Origin: Streptomyces sp. NWU339
GTDB lineage: Bacteria > Actinomycetota > Actinomycetes > Streptomycetales > Streptomycetaceae
Assembly (NCBI RefSeq): GCF_003143855.1
Contig: NZ_QFRK01000038.1
Location: forward strand, 26 to 32,770
Reading direction: 5' to 3'
Length of the DNA: 32,745 bases
Shown: positions 15,628 to 23,128 of the stretch, one piece after another
How positions within the stretch are numbered: position 1 is the stretch's first letter
Layout: every line of letters starts with the position of its first letter
Notes under the pieces: model-generated
What the model saw: only the letters and a program-made list of their open reading frames with translations
What the model was told of the DNA's origin: nothing
Databases searched by the model: none
Position numbers and translations under genes: made by a program

Positions 15628-16656
15628 ATGAAAATCGGGCTGCGTTATGACATGCGTGCTCCGGATCTGGGACCCTCGTCCGCATCGCCCGGCGCCCTTT
15701 ACGCGGCGGCGGTGGAGCAGTGCAGGTGGGCCGACGAGCGGGGCATCGAGACCGTCTACCTGGCCGAGCATCACGGCGCCGAGGACAACTACTGCCCCTC
15801 CCCCGTCGTTCTGGCGTCGGCGATCGCCGGCTGCACCAAGAACATCCAGCTGCATTTCTCGGCTCTGTGCATCACGATGCATCACCCGCTGCGGCTCGCA
15901 GAGGACTTGGCGGTGCTGGAGCTGATCGCCGGCCCAGGACGCATCCTGATCACAGCCGGCATCGGCTACCGACCCCATGAGTTCGAGATGTTCGGGGTGG
16001 ACTACCCCAAGCGCGCCGAGGTCTTCGAAATGCACCTGGAGGTGCTGCGCCAGGCTTGGACGGGTGAGGAGTTCGAGTACGAGGGCAGGGCCGTCCGGGT
16101 GACGCCCAAGCCCGCCACCCCAGGCGGCCCGACCATCTACATCGGGGGCAACGCCAAGCCCTCGGCACGACGCGCCGCCCGGCTCGGCCTGGGATACCGG
16201 CCGGCCACCGAAGAGCTCTACCGCTACTTCGAGGGCGAGTGCGAGCGGCTCGGCCGCCCGGCTCCCGAGCGCTTCCCGCAGCACGGGCCCGCCTTTGTCC
16301 ACATCACTGAAGACCCGGAGCGGTCCTGGGCTCAGCTGGCCCCCCACCTCATGCACGCGAGCAACCTCTACGCGCAGTGGGGCCGCGAGCGGGGCAACGT
16401 CCAGGTGAACGGCTACTGGCAGTCGATGGAGAGCATCGACGACCTCAAGGCCGACCCGAACATGTGGGTGATCACACCGGAGGAGTGCCTCAGGCGCTGC
16501 CGAGACCTGGATCCGGACTACGAGCTGCGGCTCCACCCACTGCTGGGCGGGCTGCCGCCGGAGCTTTCCTGGCAGAGCCTCGAACTCCTTGCCGACCGCG
16601 TCCTGCCGCAGGTGGAGGCGGAAGGCCTACGCAGACGGTTGGCCGTGACCGCGTGA
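15628..16656 (+). CDS. LLM-class flavin-dependent oxidoreductase
   Basis: ATG 15628 follows AGGAGG by 11 bases and gives 342 residues. MKIGLRYDMRAPDLG opens the TIM barrel. ERGIETVYLAEHHGAEDNY carries the conserved EHH, and the LAEDLAVLELIAGPGRILITAGIGYRPHEFEMFG segment and FEMHLEVLRQAW are standard for luciferase-like monooxygenases. These enzymes use FMNH2 or F420H2 for Baeyer-Villiger, hydroxylation or hydride-transfer steps; the cofactor cannot be chosen from the sequence. The protein is complete and of normal length. It is not closely similar to the broken LLM gene at 549-814. Confidence 0.88.
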   Translation: MKIGLRYDMRAPDLGPSSASPGALYAAAVEQCRWADERGIETVYLAEHHGAEDNYCPSPVVLASAIAGCTKNIQLHFSALCITMHHPLRLAEDLAVLELIAGPGRILITAGIGYRPHEFEMFGVDYPKRAEVFEMHLEVLRQAWTGEEFEYEGRAVRVTPKPATPGGPTIYIGGNAKPSARRAARLGLGYRPATEELYRYFEGECERLGRPAPERFPQHGPAFVHITEDPERSWAQLAPHLMHASNLYAQWGRERGNVQVNGYWQSMESIDDLKADPNMWVITPEECLRRCRDLDPDYELRLHPLLGGLPPELSWQSLELLADRVLPQVEAEGLRRRLAVTA

Positions 16657-16699
16657 GGTCGGTCGGCGAAACCTCCGCCTCATCGAAGGGATATGTGCA

Positions 16700-18007
16700 G
16701 TGTCCGTGAGCGATACGGCGATCCCCGGAACCCGGCAAGCGAAGGAATCGCGTGCCACGGCCTGGGGCTTCACAGGACTGCTGGTGGTGCTGACGATCGT
16801 CAACTGGGCGGACAAGGCCATCCTTGGCATCGTCGCCCAGCCCTTGTCCGAGGAATTCGGTCTGTCAGCGTCCCAGATCGGCATGGCCGGCAGCCTGTTC
16901 TTCCTGGCCTTCGCCATCGCCAGTTGGTTCTCCGGTTTTCTGAACAAGTGGCTGTCCCTGCGGTGGGGGCTCGGGCTGCTGGCCCTGTGCTGGGCCGTGT
17001 CCATGGTGCCCATGCTGGTCGTGCCCACGTTCGGCGTGTTGCTGGTGAGCCGTGTCCTGCTCGGGCTCTCCGAAGGACCGACTGGGGCGCTGGTCTTCAG
17101 CGCCCTCTACTCCTGGCACCCGCCCGAAAAGCGCGGGCTTCCGAGCGCCTCGCTCAACGTCGGCACTACGGTGGCCCAGGTCTCGGTGGCACCCGTGATG
17201 GTGCTCATGGTGGCAGCGTGGGGATGGCGCGCCGCGTTCCTCCTGCTGGCCGTCGTTGGCCTGGCATGGAGCATCCTGTGGCTGCTGGTGTGGCGCGGCG
17301 GGCCGTACTACAGGGAGAACCGGCCGGAGGCGGCCTCGGACCAGGCTGCGGACGCCGTCCCCACCGACAAGGCGACCTGGATCAAGATCTTCACCTCACG
17401 CACGTTCCTGGGTGCCACGGCGGCCGTCATCGCGATGTACGTCCTGCTGTCCGTCATCGTCACCTGGCTGCCGTCGTACTTCGAGGTCGGACTGGGCTAT
17501 ACGCGTAAGCAGGCCGGACTGATGATCGGCCTGCCGAGCCTGGCCAGCCTCATCTTCGCGCTTCTTTCGACGTTCGCAGGCGACCGCATGCTCGGTCGCG
17601 GTACCTCTTCACGTGTGGCCCGTGGCGTGATGCCCGGTGCGGGCCTGCTCGTAGCCGGGCTCGCCTTTGCCGTGCTGCCCTATGTCGGCGCGCCCGCGCT
17701 CGCGGTGGCCGTCGTCTCCATGGGGTACGGCCTGGCATCAATCGTGCTGCCGAACTACCTGGCGGCAATGTCCCAGCTGTGTCCCCCGCAGTACCTGGCG
17801 GGTGCCCTGGGGTGCTTCATGGGGGCCATGTACTTGGGCGGCCTCGTCGGGCCGCTCTTGACCGGGGCCATCGTCGACAGCTTCGGCGATCCCGCGGCCG
17901 GATACGCCTTCGCCTTCCAGATCTTCGGGGTGATGGCGCTGGTCGCGAGCATCGCCGCGCTGCTCATGGTGAACCCGGAACGGGACGCGGCGCACGTCAC
18001 AGGCTGA
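16700..18007 (+). CDS. MFS transporter, likely 12 transmembrane helices
   Basis: GTG 16700 has GAAGGG nine bases upstream; the product has 435 residues. About twelve hydrophobic helices are visible, starting with WGFTGLLVVLTIVNWADKAI. The loop after helix 2 (FLNKWLSLRWGLGL) and the motif RVLLGLSEGPTGALVFSALY in helix 4-5 resemble the anion:cation symporter (ACS) branch, whose members carry carboxylates and similar organic anions. The N-terminal NWADKA matches that branch as well. It probably imports the pathway substrate or exports a charged product; a sulfate ester would be an organic anion, but this link is inference. Confidence 0.88.
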   Translation: MSVSDTAIPGTRQAKESRATAWGFTGLLVVLTIVNWADKAILGIVAQPLSEEFGLSASQIGMAGSLFFLAFAIASWFSGFLNKWLSLRWGLGLLALCWAVSMVPMLVVPTFGVLLVSRVLLGLSEGPTGALVFSALYSWHPPEKRGLPSASLNVGTTVAQVSVAPVMVLMVAAWGWRAAFLLLAVVGLAWSILWLLVWRGGPYYRENRPEAASDQAADAVPTDKATWIKIFTSRTFLGATAAVIAMYVLLSVIVTWLPSYFEVGLGYTRKQAGLMIGLPSLASLIFALLSTFAGDRMLGRGTSSRVARGVMPGAGLLVAGLAFAVLPYVGAPALAVAVVSMGYGLASIVLPNYLAAMSQLCPPQYLAGALGCFMGAMYLGGLVGPLLTGAIVDSFGDPAAGYAFAFQIFGVMALVASIAALLMVNPERDAAHVTG

Positions 18008-18062
18008 CAGAGAACCGATAGTCACTTCATCGCCCAACAATTTGAGATCCGAGGAGTTTGGT

Positions 18063-19274
18063 ATGGGTACTGCTTCGCTGGCCGCCGCATGGGGGAAATG
18101 GCACGCCACGGCCGAGGAGATGAGAAAGGCGATAGAGGCCACCGAACGTTTCCGGTCCTGCCCCAAGTACCGGCCCGGCGCCTACACGAGCCTGCTCGAG
18201 GCTCAGGCGATGGCCTACAACTTCGCGGTCGCGCCGAGGCACCACATCGGGTCCCCGAGGTTCTTCTCGCACACCACGTGGCACGACCACGTCTTCGCCC
18301 TGGGCCAGCCGATCCAGGACTTCAAGTACGGCGGCTTCTGCCTGGACGGCCGGCAGACCTACCGTCTGCGGGGCGACGTCGGCCAGACCAAGCTGTTCCT
18401 GCTGCAGGTCCACAATCGGCTGCTGGGGACCCCGGACTCGGAGGAGATAGGCAACTACGACTTCCAGCAGCAGTTCGAACTCGGCGCCGACGGGTCGTTC
18501 GAGGTGACGATCAGCGCGCAAGAGCACCCGGGCAACTGGATCAGGCTGGACGGGGATTCGCCGTCCAACTTCCTGCTGGTGCGCCGGATCGTGGGCGACT
18601 GGAACGACGACCTGGGCGACCTGTCGATCGAGGCGGTGGGTCCGCACATCGAAGACGACGATCCCGAGCAACGGGCCGCCGAGTCCATCGTGGACGCCGC
18701 GAGCTATCTGAAATACCTGGTGCTGGTCTTCACCATCGGCCTGTACGACCTCTACATCCAGCGCGCGGACGGCAAGAAGAACGCCGCGGCCTCCATGCCG
18801 GGGGCCGAGGTGGCCACCTCACTGATCGGCAGCCGCTCGACGACCTATGTGCCCGGGGTGTACGAGATCGCCCCCGATGAGGCGCTGATCGTGGAGTGGG
18901 AAGTCCCGGACTCCTCCTATTGGTCGTTCCAGCTGGGCGACGTGTGGTCCCGCCCCCTGGACTACATCAACCGGCAGGTCGACCTCAACATGACCCGGGC
19001 GGCCGTCGACTCCGACGGCAAGGTCCGGGCGGTGGTCGCGCTGGAGGACCCCGGCCTGGCCAACTGGCTGGACCCTCAGGGCAACACCGAGGGGACCATC
19101 GTGACCCGCAACTACCGCAGCAAGAACGCCACCAAGCCGCCGGTGATGAAGCGGGTGAAGGTGTCCGAGCTCATGGACCACCTGCCCAAGGACACCACGG
19201 TGGTCACCCCGGAGGATCGCCGCAAGGCGCTGGAGTACCGCCGCGCCGCCACAAACTCGATCATCCTGCGCTGA
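18063..19274 (+). CDS. DUF1214-domain protein of unknown function
   Basis: ATG 18063, six bases after GAGGAG, gives 403 residues. No signal peptide or membrane helix is seen. The C-terminal half has the DUF1214 pattern: EALIVEWEVPDSSYWSFQLG, then NRQVDLNMTRAAVDSDGKV and EDPGLANWLDPQGNTEG. The function of this domain is not settled. The middle has FTIGLYDLYIQR, and the first 120 residues are less conserved. It is the last gene of the group, closing at a strong hairpin 31 bases downstream. DUF1214 proteins often sit near lipid or steroid genes in actinomycetes, which agrees with the cluster theme but proves nothing. Confidence 0.75.
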   Translation: MGTASLAAAWGKWHATAEEMRKAIEATERFRSCPKYRPGAYTSLLEAQAMAYNFAVAPRHHIGSPRFFSHTTWHDHVFALGQPIQDFKYGGFCLDGRQTYRLRGDVGQTKLFLLQVHNRLLGTPDSEEIGNYDFQQQFELGADGSFEVTISAQEHPGNWIRLDGDSPSNFLLVRRIVGDWNDDLGDLSIEAVGPHIEDDDPEQRAAESIVDAASYLKYLVLVFTIGLYDLYIQRADGKKNAAASMPGAEVATSLIGSRSTTYVPGVYEIAPDEALIVEWEVPDSSYWSFQLGDVWSRPLDYINRQVDLNMTRAAVDSDGKVRAVVALEDPGLANWLDPQGNTEGTIVTRNYRSKNATKPPVMKRVKVSELMDHLPKDTTVVTPEDRRKALEYRRAATNSIILR

Positions 19275-19304
19275 CATGACGCCGCAGGCCGACCGCTGAA
19301 AGCC

Positions 19305-19344
19305 TGAACGCCGCCCCAGTTGCGCCTCATTGGGGCGGCGTTCA
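19305..19344 (+). terminator. Strong hairpin terminator of the oxidative cluster
   Basis: Arms 19305-19318 and 19331-19344 are perfectly complementary over 14 bp (TGAACGCCGCCCCA and its complement) around a 12-base loop. It lies 31 bases after the DUF1214 stop. No T-run follows, as is common in actinomycetes. It marks the right end of block 1. Confidence 0.8.
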
Positions 19345-19770
19345 TGTGATGGACGGATTTCGAAAGGAAAACCGGCCGCGAACCAACGTCATGACCTCGA
19401 ACAACCGGAAGGCTGCGCAGCCGGCTCGTCTGCACTTCGGTGAGACCGCGGCTGTCGTGGAGGATCAGCCAGGACGGCACCGTGAGTCCCTGGTCGCCGT
19501 CCTCGTCTTGGTCAATCGCCGCTGCGAGCCCCACGCTGTGGACCTATGAGGACCTGCTGGGTCTGCGCATCGGTGGTGCTGACGGTCGCGACCACCTCGG
19601 ATTCGCGGCCCCCGCCTCGAACTTCAGGTCGGACGCCTTCAACCCCCGCCCAGGCTCGGTCTTCCGCTCTGCCCGTCTCACACGCGAGGGCCCGCCCCCT
19701 TCAACAGGGACGCCGTTGGCGAACGCGGGCTCTTGCGTCGCCCCGCCGAGTGCTGTCCGGCGGGGCGAAG
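19345..19770. other. Gene-free spacer of unclear origin, with a second hairpin at 19739-19767
   Basis: No frame on either strand looks like a real protein, although both strands are open for long stretches because of high GC. A hairpin with a perfect 9-bp stem, CGCCCCGCC (19739-19747) and GGCGGGGCG (19759-19767), with an 11-base loop lies just before IS110-like coding sequence begins. The region may be decayed genes or insertion-sequence debris; nothing specific is recognised. Confidence 0.45.
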
Positions 19771-19983
19771 TGCTGACAGGTGGCTGGTGCGGGTTGGGGC
19801 CCACCGTCCGCGCCTCGGACCTGGCCGTGCGGCACGGGCACATCTCCGAACAGGGCTCGGACTGGCTTCGGTGGATCTTGTGCGAGGCCGCGCAGACCGC
19901 GAAGCGGTCGCCGCCTGCTTACCCGCGCCCACCACCTGCTGCGCGCTGTCCAGGCCCGCCCAGACCGGCAGGGGATCCGATGA
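19771..19983 (+). pseudogene. IS110-family transposase, C-terminal fragment with 74-nt deletion and frameshift
   Basis: The reading LTGGWCGLGPTVRASDLAVR followed by HGHISEQGSDWLRWILCEAAQTAKRSP is the transposase-20 domain of the IS110/IS116/IS902 family. At 19908-19912 the frame breaks. The next frame gives RRLLTRAHHLLRAVQARPDRQGIR and the stop. In the right copy (32555-32745) the same two pieces are joined by FAAAYQSLAHRRGKKIATTA and a few more residues. Lining them up shows that the left copy lacks 74 bases between two TCGCC sequences, one of which remains. The N-terminal RuvC-like half is absent, so the gene is dead. Confidence 0.85.
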
Positions 19984-20048
19984 CAGCAGCTGACGACAAC
20001 CGCCACGAGCGGTCGCAGACCCCGGGTGAGCTCGCAAAATCGCATGAG
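19980..20048 (+). repeat. 69-bp IS110 tail repeat, matching 32490-32558 in inverted orientation
   Basis: The two tails match at 62 of 69 positions by eye, directly after the transposase stop. Both start with an ATG overlapping the stop (ATGA) and stay open: MTAADDNRHERSQTPGELAK against MTAADDNRQGRSQTPGELAK. Three of the seven base changes are silent in this frame, too few to decide whether it is coding. It is more simply the element's 3' non-coding end. Confidence 0.75.
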
Positions 20049-20088
20049 GCAGTCCGGTGCCAGTACCGATGCCGGTGCCGGACGTCGG

Positions 20089-20907
20089 CTACGGCCGCGG
20101 CTGTTCCGGGCGGGCCACGAGGACCTCGACGCCGTCGGCCTGGAGGGCGTCGAGGTGGGAAGCCGGGATGCCGGAGTCGACGATGACGAGGTCGAAGGCG
20201 GTCACGGGGGCCAGCTGGTAGAGGCCGCGGCGGCGGAACTTCGTGTGGTCGACCAGAAGGACCTTGCGTGCACAGGCATCCATCAGGGCCCGCTTCACCG
20301 CCACCGTCTCCTGCGACTGGTGGTAGCAGTGGCCACGGGTGATGGCGGTCGTGGAGGCGAAGAGCGTGTCGGCGCTGAGACTGGTCACGGCGTCCACGGT
20401 GCGCAGGCCGAGGAAGGCGTCGTAGGCGGGGTAGTAGGTGCCGCCCAAGGAGATGAGCTCGATGCCCGGGTTGTCAGCCAGTGTCTGGGTGACGGGGCCG
20501 AAGTTGGTGATGACGGTCAACGGGGCGTGCCGGCCCAGGAGACGGGTGAGCGCCAGAGCCGTCGTACTGTCGTCGATGACGACCGCTTGCCCGGGCTTGA
20601 CCAGAGGCAGGGCAGCGCGGGCGATGGCGTCCTTCTCCGCCGTCATGGCACGGGCTCGGTGGCGGACGTCGCCGTGGAAGGCGGTCGAAGGCTGAGCGGT
20701 CGCGCCCCCGCGGACCTTTCTCAGCCAGCCCCGGTCCTGCAGGTAGTCGAGGTCCCGGCGGATGGTCATGGTGGTCACGCCCAGCTCGTCGGCCAGCTGA
20801 TCGATCCGGACGAATCCCCTGTCCACTACGCGGCCTTTGATCCGCTCCCTCCGTTCGCGGGGTTTCCTGCCGCTCGTGTCGGCCGGCTGCCGGTCCTCTG
20901 CTCCCAT
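20089..20907 (-). CDS. DeoR/GlpR-family transcriptional repressor of the sugar operon
   Basis: The 272-residue protein begins at ATG 20905-20907 (minus strand) with AGGAG just upstream. The N-terminal winged helix-turn-helix (about 20-75) contains VRIDQLADELGVTTMTIRRD, the hallmark of the DeoR family. The C-terminal sensor domain has VIDDSTTALALTRLL, LTVITNFGPVTQTLA, ISLGGTYYPAYDAFLG and KVLLVDHTKFRRRGLY, which bind a phosphorylated sugar in relatives. It is divergent from the transporter operon and most likely represses it until a kinase product appears. A palindrome at 20917-20940 next to its start is a candidate operator. Confidence 0.93.
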   Translation of the reverse strand: MGAEDRQPADTSGRKPRERRERIKGRVVDRGFVRIDQLADELGVTTMTIRRDLDYLQDRGWLRKVRGGATAQPSTAFHGDVRHRARAMTAEKDAIARAALPLVKPGQAVVIDDSTTALALTRLLGRHAPLTVITNFGPVTQTLADNPGIELISLGGTYYPAYDAFLGLRTVDAVTSLSADTLFASTTAITRGHCYHQSQETVAVKRALMDACARKVLLVDHTKFRRRGLYQLAPVTAFDLVIVDSGIPASHLDALQADGVEVLVARPEQPRP

Positions 20908-21194
20908 GGAAGCTCCTGTTCATTTTCTGTGAAGTGAACATCTCCGGACCTGCCCCCTTTACCTCGTTCGTCACTCCTTCCGGAGAGGCCGCCCGCGCAC
21001 CTGCCGACGCCGTCGCCGCGTTTCGGAACGATGCCCATCGGCCGGACTCCGCATCCCGGGCCCCGCACGCCGAGCGAACATCGAAAGGTGGAGAAACAGC
21101 CCGGCAATTGTTCAATTACTGCGGTCTGTTGACGCAAATGAAACATCTGAGTTTCCTGAACGTTGCCCTCGGTGTCCACGAGCAGGGAGTCGAC
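20908..21194. promoter_or_regulatory. Divergent control region of the sugar operon
   Basis: This 287-bp region holds a palindrome beside the repressor start (20917-20940), a lone TGTTCA at 21109-21114 and an inverted repeat GAAAC-N6-GTTTC at 21140-21155. A TTGACG box at 21129-21134 has only a weak -10 (TTTCCT, 21152-21157) after 17 bp. The last 100 bases are AT-rich for this genome. The binding protein site for the lipoprotein gene is AGGGAG at 21184-21189. Confidence 0.45.
20917..20940. promoter_or_regulatory. Candidate repressor operator TGTTCA-N12-TGAACA
   Basis: Perfect 6-bp arms (20917-20922 and 20935-20940) with two more matching positions inside form a 24-bp dyad. It overlaps the ribosome site of the DeoR-type gene, so binding would also silence the regulator itself. 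The same half-site TGTTCA recurs at 21109-21114 on the operon side. Confidence 0.45.
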
Positions 21195-22253
21195 ATGAGA
21201 AGACCGGCACGTCTTGCTCTCATCGGGATCCTCGCCGTGGGCACGCTCGTATCGTGCGCGGAGGAACCCGCCACGACCGGCTCCGGCGGCGTGGGCAAGG
21301 TCGCCTTCCTGATGCCCGACCTCGCCTCCACCCGGTACGAGCAGTACGACGCCCCACTGTTCAAGAAGCGCATGCGTGCGCTCTGCCAGGAGTGCAAGGT
21401 CATCTACCAGAACGCCGACAGCGACGCGTCGTTGCAACAGCAGCAGGCCAACTCCGCGATGGCGCAGGGCGCCAAGGTCATCGTGCTGGACCCGGTCGAC
21501 TCCGACTCGGCGTCCACCCTTGTGCAGACGGCACATTCCCAGGGCGTCAAGGTGATCGCCTATGACCGCCCGGTGTCCAAGAAGCCCGCGGACTTCTACA
21601 TCTCGTTCGACAACGAGGCGATCGGCGAATCCATCGGCCGGTCGCTGGTCGACCATCTCAAGGAGACGGGAGCGAAGGGCGGGCTGCTCCAGGTCAACGG
21701 CTCTCCGACCGACGCCGCTGCCGGGCTGATCAAGAAGGGCATCCACAAGGCTGTCGACGACAGCGGGTTCGACCTGCTCGCCGAGTACGACACCCCGGAC
21801 TGGTCACCGGAGAAGGCGCAGCAGTGGGTGAGCGGGCAGATCGCCCAGTACCCCGGTCGGATCGCCGGTGTGGTGGCCGCCAACGACGGTACCGGGGGCG
21901 GGGCGATCGCGGCCTTCAAGGGCGCCGAGGTGAAGGTCCCTCCGGTCACCGGCAACGACGCCGAGTTGGCGGCGGTCCAGCGCGTCGTCTCGGGCGACCA
22001 GTACAACACCATCTCCAAGCCCATCAAGACGGTCGCGGAGGCGGCGGCGGAGGCCGCCCACCAGCTGATGGAGGGTGAGACGCCCGAGGCGGACTCGACG
22101 CTCTTCGGCACGCCTTCGCAGCTGTTCGAACCGACGGTGGTGACGCGGGAGAACCTCAAGGAGGTCGTCTTCGGCCCCGATGGGGTGCTCAAGGCCGAGG
22201 ACGTCTGCACCCGCCCGTACGTCGACGACTGCCGGCGTCTGGGCATCGAGTAG
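21195..22253 (+). CDS. XylF-like sugar-binding lipoprotein of an ABC transporter
   Basis: I chose ATG 21195 (352 residues) because AGGGAG lies five bases upstream and a lipoprotein signal starts there: basic MRRPAR, a hydrophobic core, and lipobox LVSC with C21 as the lipid anchor. The mature protein is a periplasmic-binding-protein-like fold of the sugar type: VAFLMPDLASTRYEQYDAP, KVIAYDRPVSKKPADFYISFDN, LLQVNGSPTDAAAG and a GVVAANDGTGGGAI hinge. The YDR...FYISFDNE pattern is close to what I know of xylose-binding XylF. It probably binds a pentose, tetritol or related polyol outside the membrane and hands it to the permease. Confidence 0.92.
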   Translation: MRRPARLALIGILAVGTLVSCAEEPATTGSGGVGKVAFLMPDLASTRYEQYDAPLFKKRMRALCQECKVIYQNADSDASLQQQQANSAMAQGAKVIVLDPVDSDSASTLVQTAHSQGVKVIAYDRPVSKKPADFYISFDNEAIGESIGRSLVDHLKETGAKGGLLQVNGSPTDAAAGLIKKGIHKAVDDSGFDLLAEYDTPDWSPEKAQQWVSGQIAQYPGRIAGVVAANDGTGGGAIAAFKGAEVKVPPVTGNDAELAAVQRVVSGDQYNTISKPIKTVAEAAAEAAHQLMEGETPEADSTLFGTPSQLFEPTVVTRENLKEVVFGPDGVLKAEDVCTRPYVDDCRRLGIE

Positions 22254-22285
22254 CGGTGTCCTGTCCCGAGTGAGAGAGGGTGCCC

Positions 22286-23128
22286 ATGGCAGGCTCCGCG
22301 GTTCCCGGAACGGCCCCCGTCACGCCCTCCGGAGGCGACGGGACCGGCGTGCTGTCGCTGAGGGGTATGAGCAAGCAGTTCGGCGCGGTCGCCGCGCTCA
22401 GCGGGATCGACCTCGATGTCACGGCCGGTGAGGTGGTCGCCGTGGTCGGGGACAACGGCGCCGGCAAGTCCACCCTCGTGAAGATCCTGTCGGGGGTGTA
22501 CGCCCCCGACGCGGGCACGGTCTCCTTCCACGGCAGGGAGGTCTCGTTCGATTCTCCGAGCGCCGCGCACGCGCTGGGCATCGCCACGGTCTACCAGGAC
22601 CTGGCACTGTGCGAGAACCTCGACGTCAAGGCGAACCTCTTCCTCGGCCGGGAGCTCCGGCCCTGGATGCTGGACGACGTCGCCATGGAGAAGCGGTCCC
22701 GGGAACTGCTGCGTGAGCTGCGGGCCAGGATTCCCACGCTCGACGTCCCGGTGGCCGCTCTCTCGGGCGGCCAACGGCAGACGGTGGCGATCGCCCGGGC
22801 TCTGCTCGGCCGGCCGGAGGTCGTCCTGCTCGACGAACCGACGGCCGCCCTCGGTGTCGCGCAGACCGCCGAGGTGCTCAACCTCATCGAGCGGCTGAAG
22901 AGCAACGGGCTCGGCGTCGTCATGATCAGCCACAACATGGAGGACGTCCGGGCGGTCGCCGACCGGGTCGCCGTGCTCCGGCTCGGCCGCAACAACGGTG
23001 TGTTCGACGCCCGGGAGGTCTCCTCCGAAGAGGTCGTCGCCGCGATCACCGGCGCCGCCGACAACGCCGTTTCGCAGCGTGCCGCGCGCCGCGCGACCGT
23101 CTCTCGGGAAGAGGAGGAACAACCGTGA
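22286..23128 (+). CDS. Sugar ABC transporter ATPase, single nucleotide-binding domain
   Basis: ATG 22286 is preferred over GTG 22280, because GAGAGG abuts the latter; the product has 280 residues. Walker A is GDNGAGKST at 55-63, the signature LSGGQ at 159-163, Walker B VVLLDEPTAAL at 179-189, and the switch histidine H216. XylG and RbsA proteins usually carry two such domains in about 500 residues; this one has a single domain, like FrcA-type ATPases, so it must work as a homodimer. It overlaps the permease gene by four bases (GTGA). The charged tail (about 255-280) is not conserved. Confidence 0.92.
   Translation: MAGSAVPGTAPVTPSGGDGTGVLSLRGMSKQFGAVAALSGIDLDVTAGEVVAVVGDNGAGKSTLVKILSGVYAPDAGTVSFHGREVSFDSPSAAHALGIATVYQDLALCENLDVKANLFLGRELRPWMLDDVAMEKRSRELLRELRARIPTLDVPVAALSGGQRQTVAIARALLGRPEVVLLDEPTAALGVAQTAEVLNLIERLKSNGLGVVMISHNMEDVRAVADRVAVLRLGRNNGVFDAREVSSEEVVAAITGAADNAVSQRAARRATVSREEEEQP

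Larger units (their letters stand above)
19771..20057 (+). mobile_element. 3' remnant of an IS110-family element (left copy)
   Basis: Degenerate transposase codons run to TGA 19981-19983 and are followed by about 70 bases that match the right copy (32481-32558) almost base for base. Similarity ends near 20057, only about 30 bases before the stop codon of the sugar-operon regulator. The 5' part of the element is missing. Confidence 0.8.

Noticed and set aside
20026..20937. 303-residue plus-strand frame opposite the DeoR-type gene
   Set aside because: It is the antisense reading of a clearly recognisable regulator.
20934..21194. Longer N-terminus for the sugar-binding protein (GTG 20934)
   Set aside because: The lipoprotein signal and ribosome site begin at 21195; the extra residues are not protein-like.
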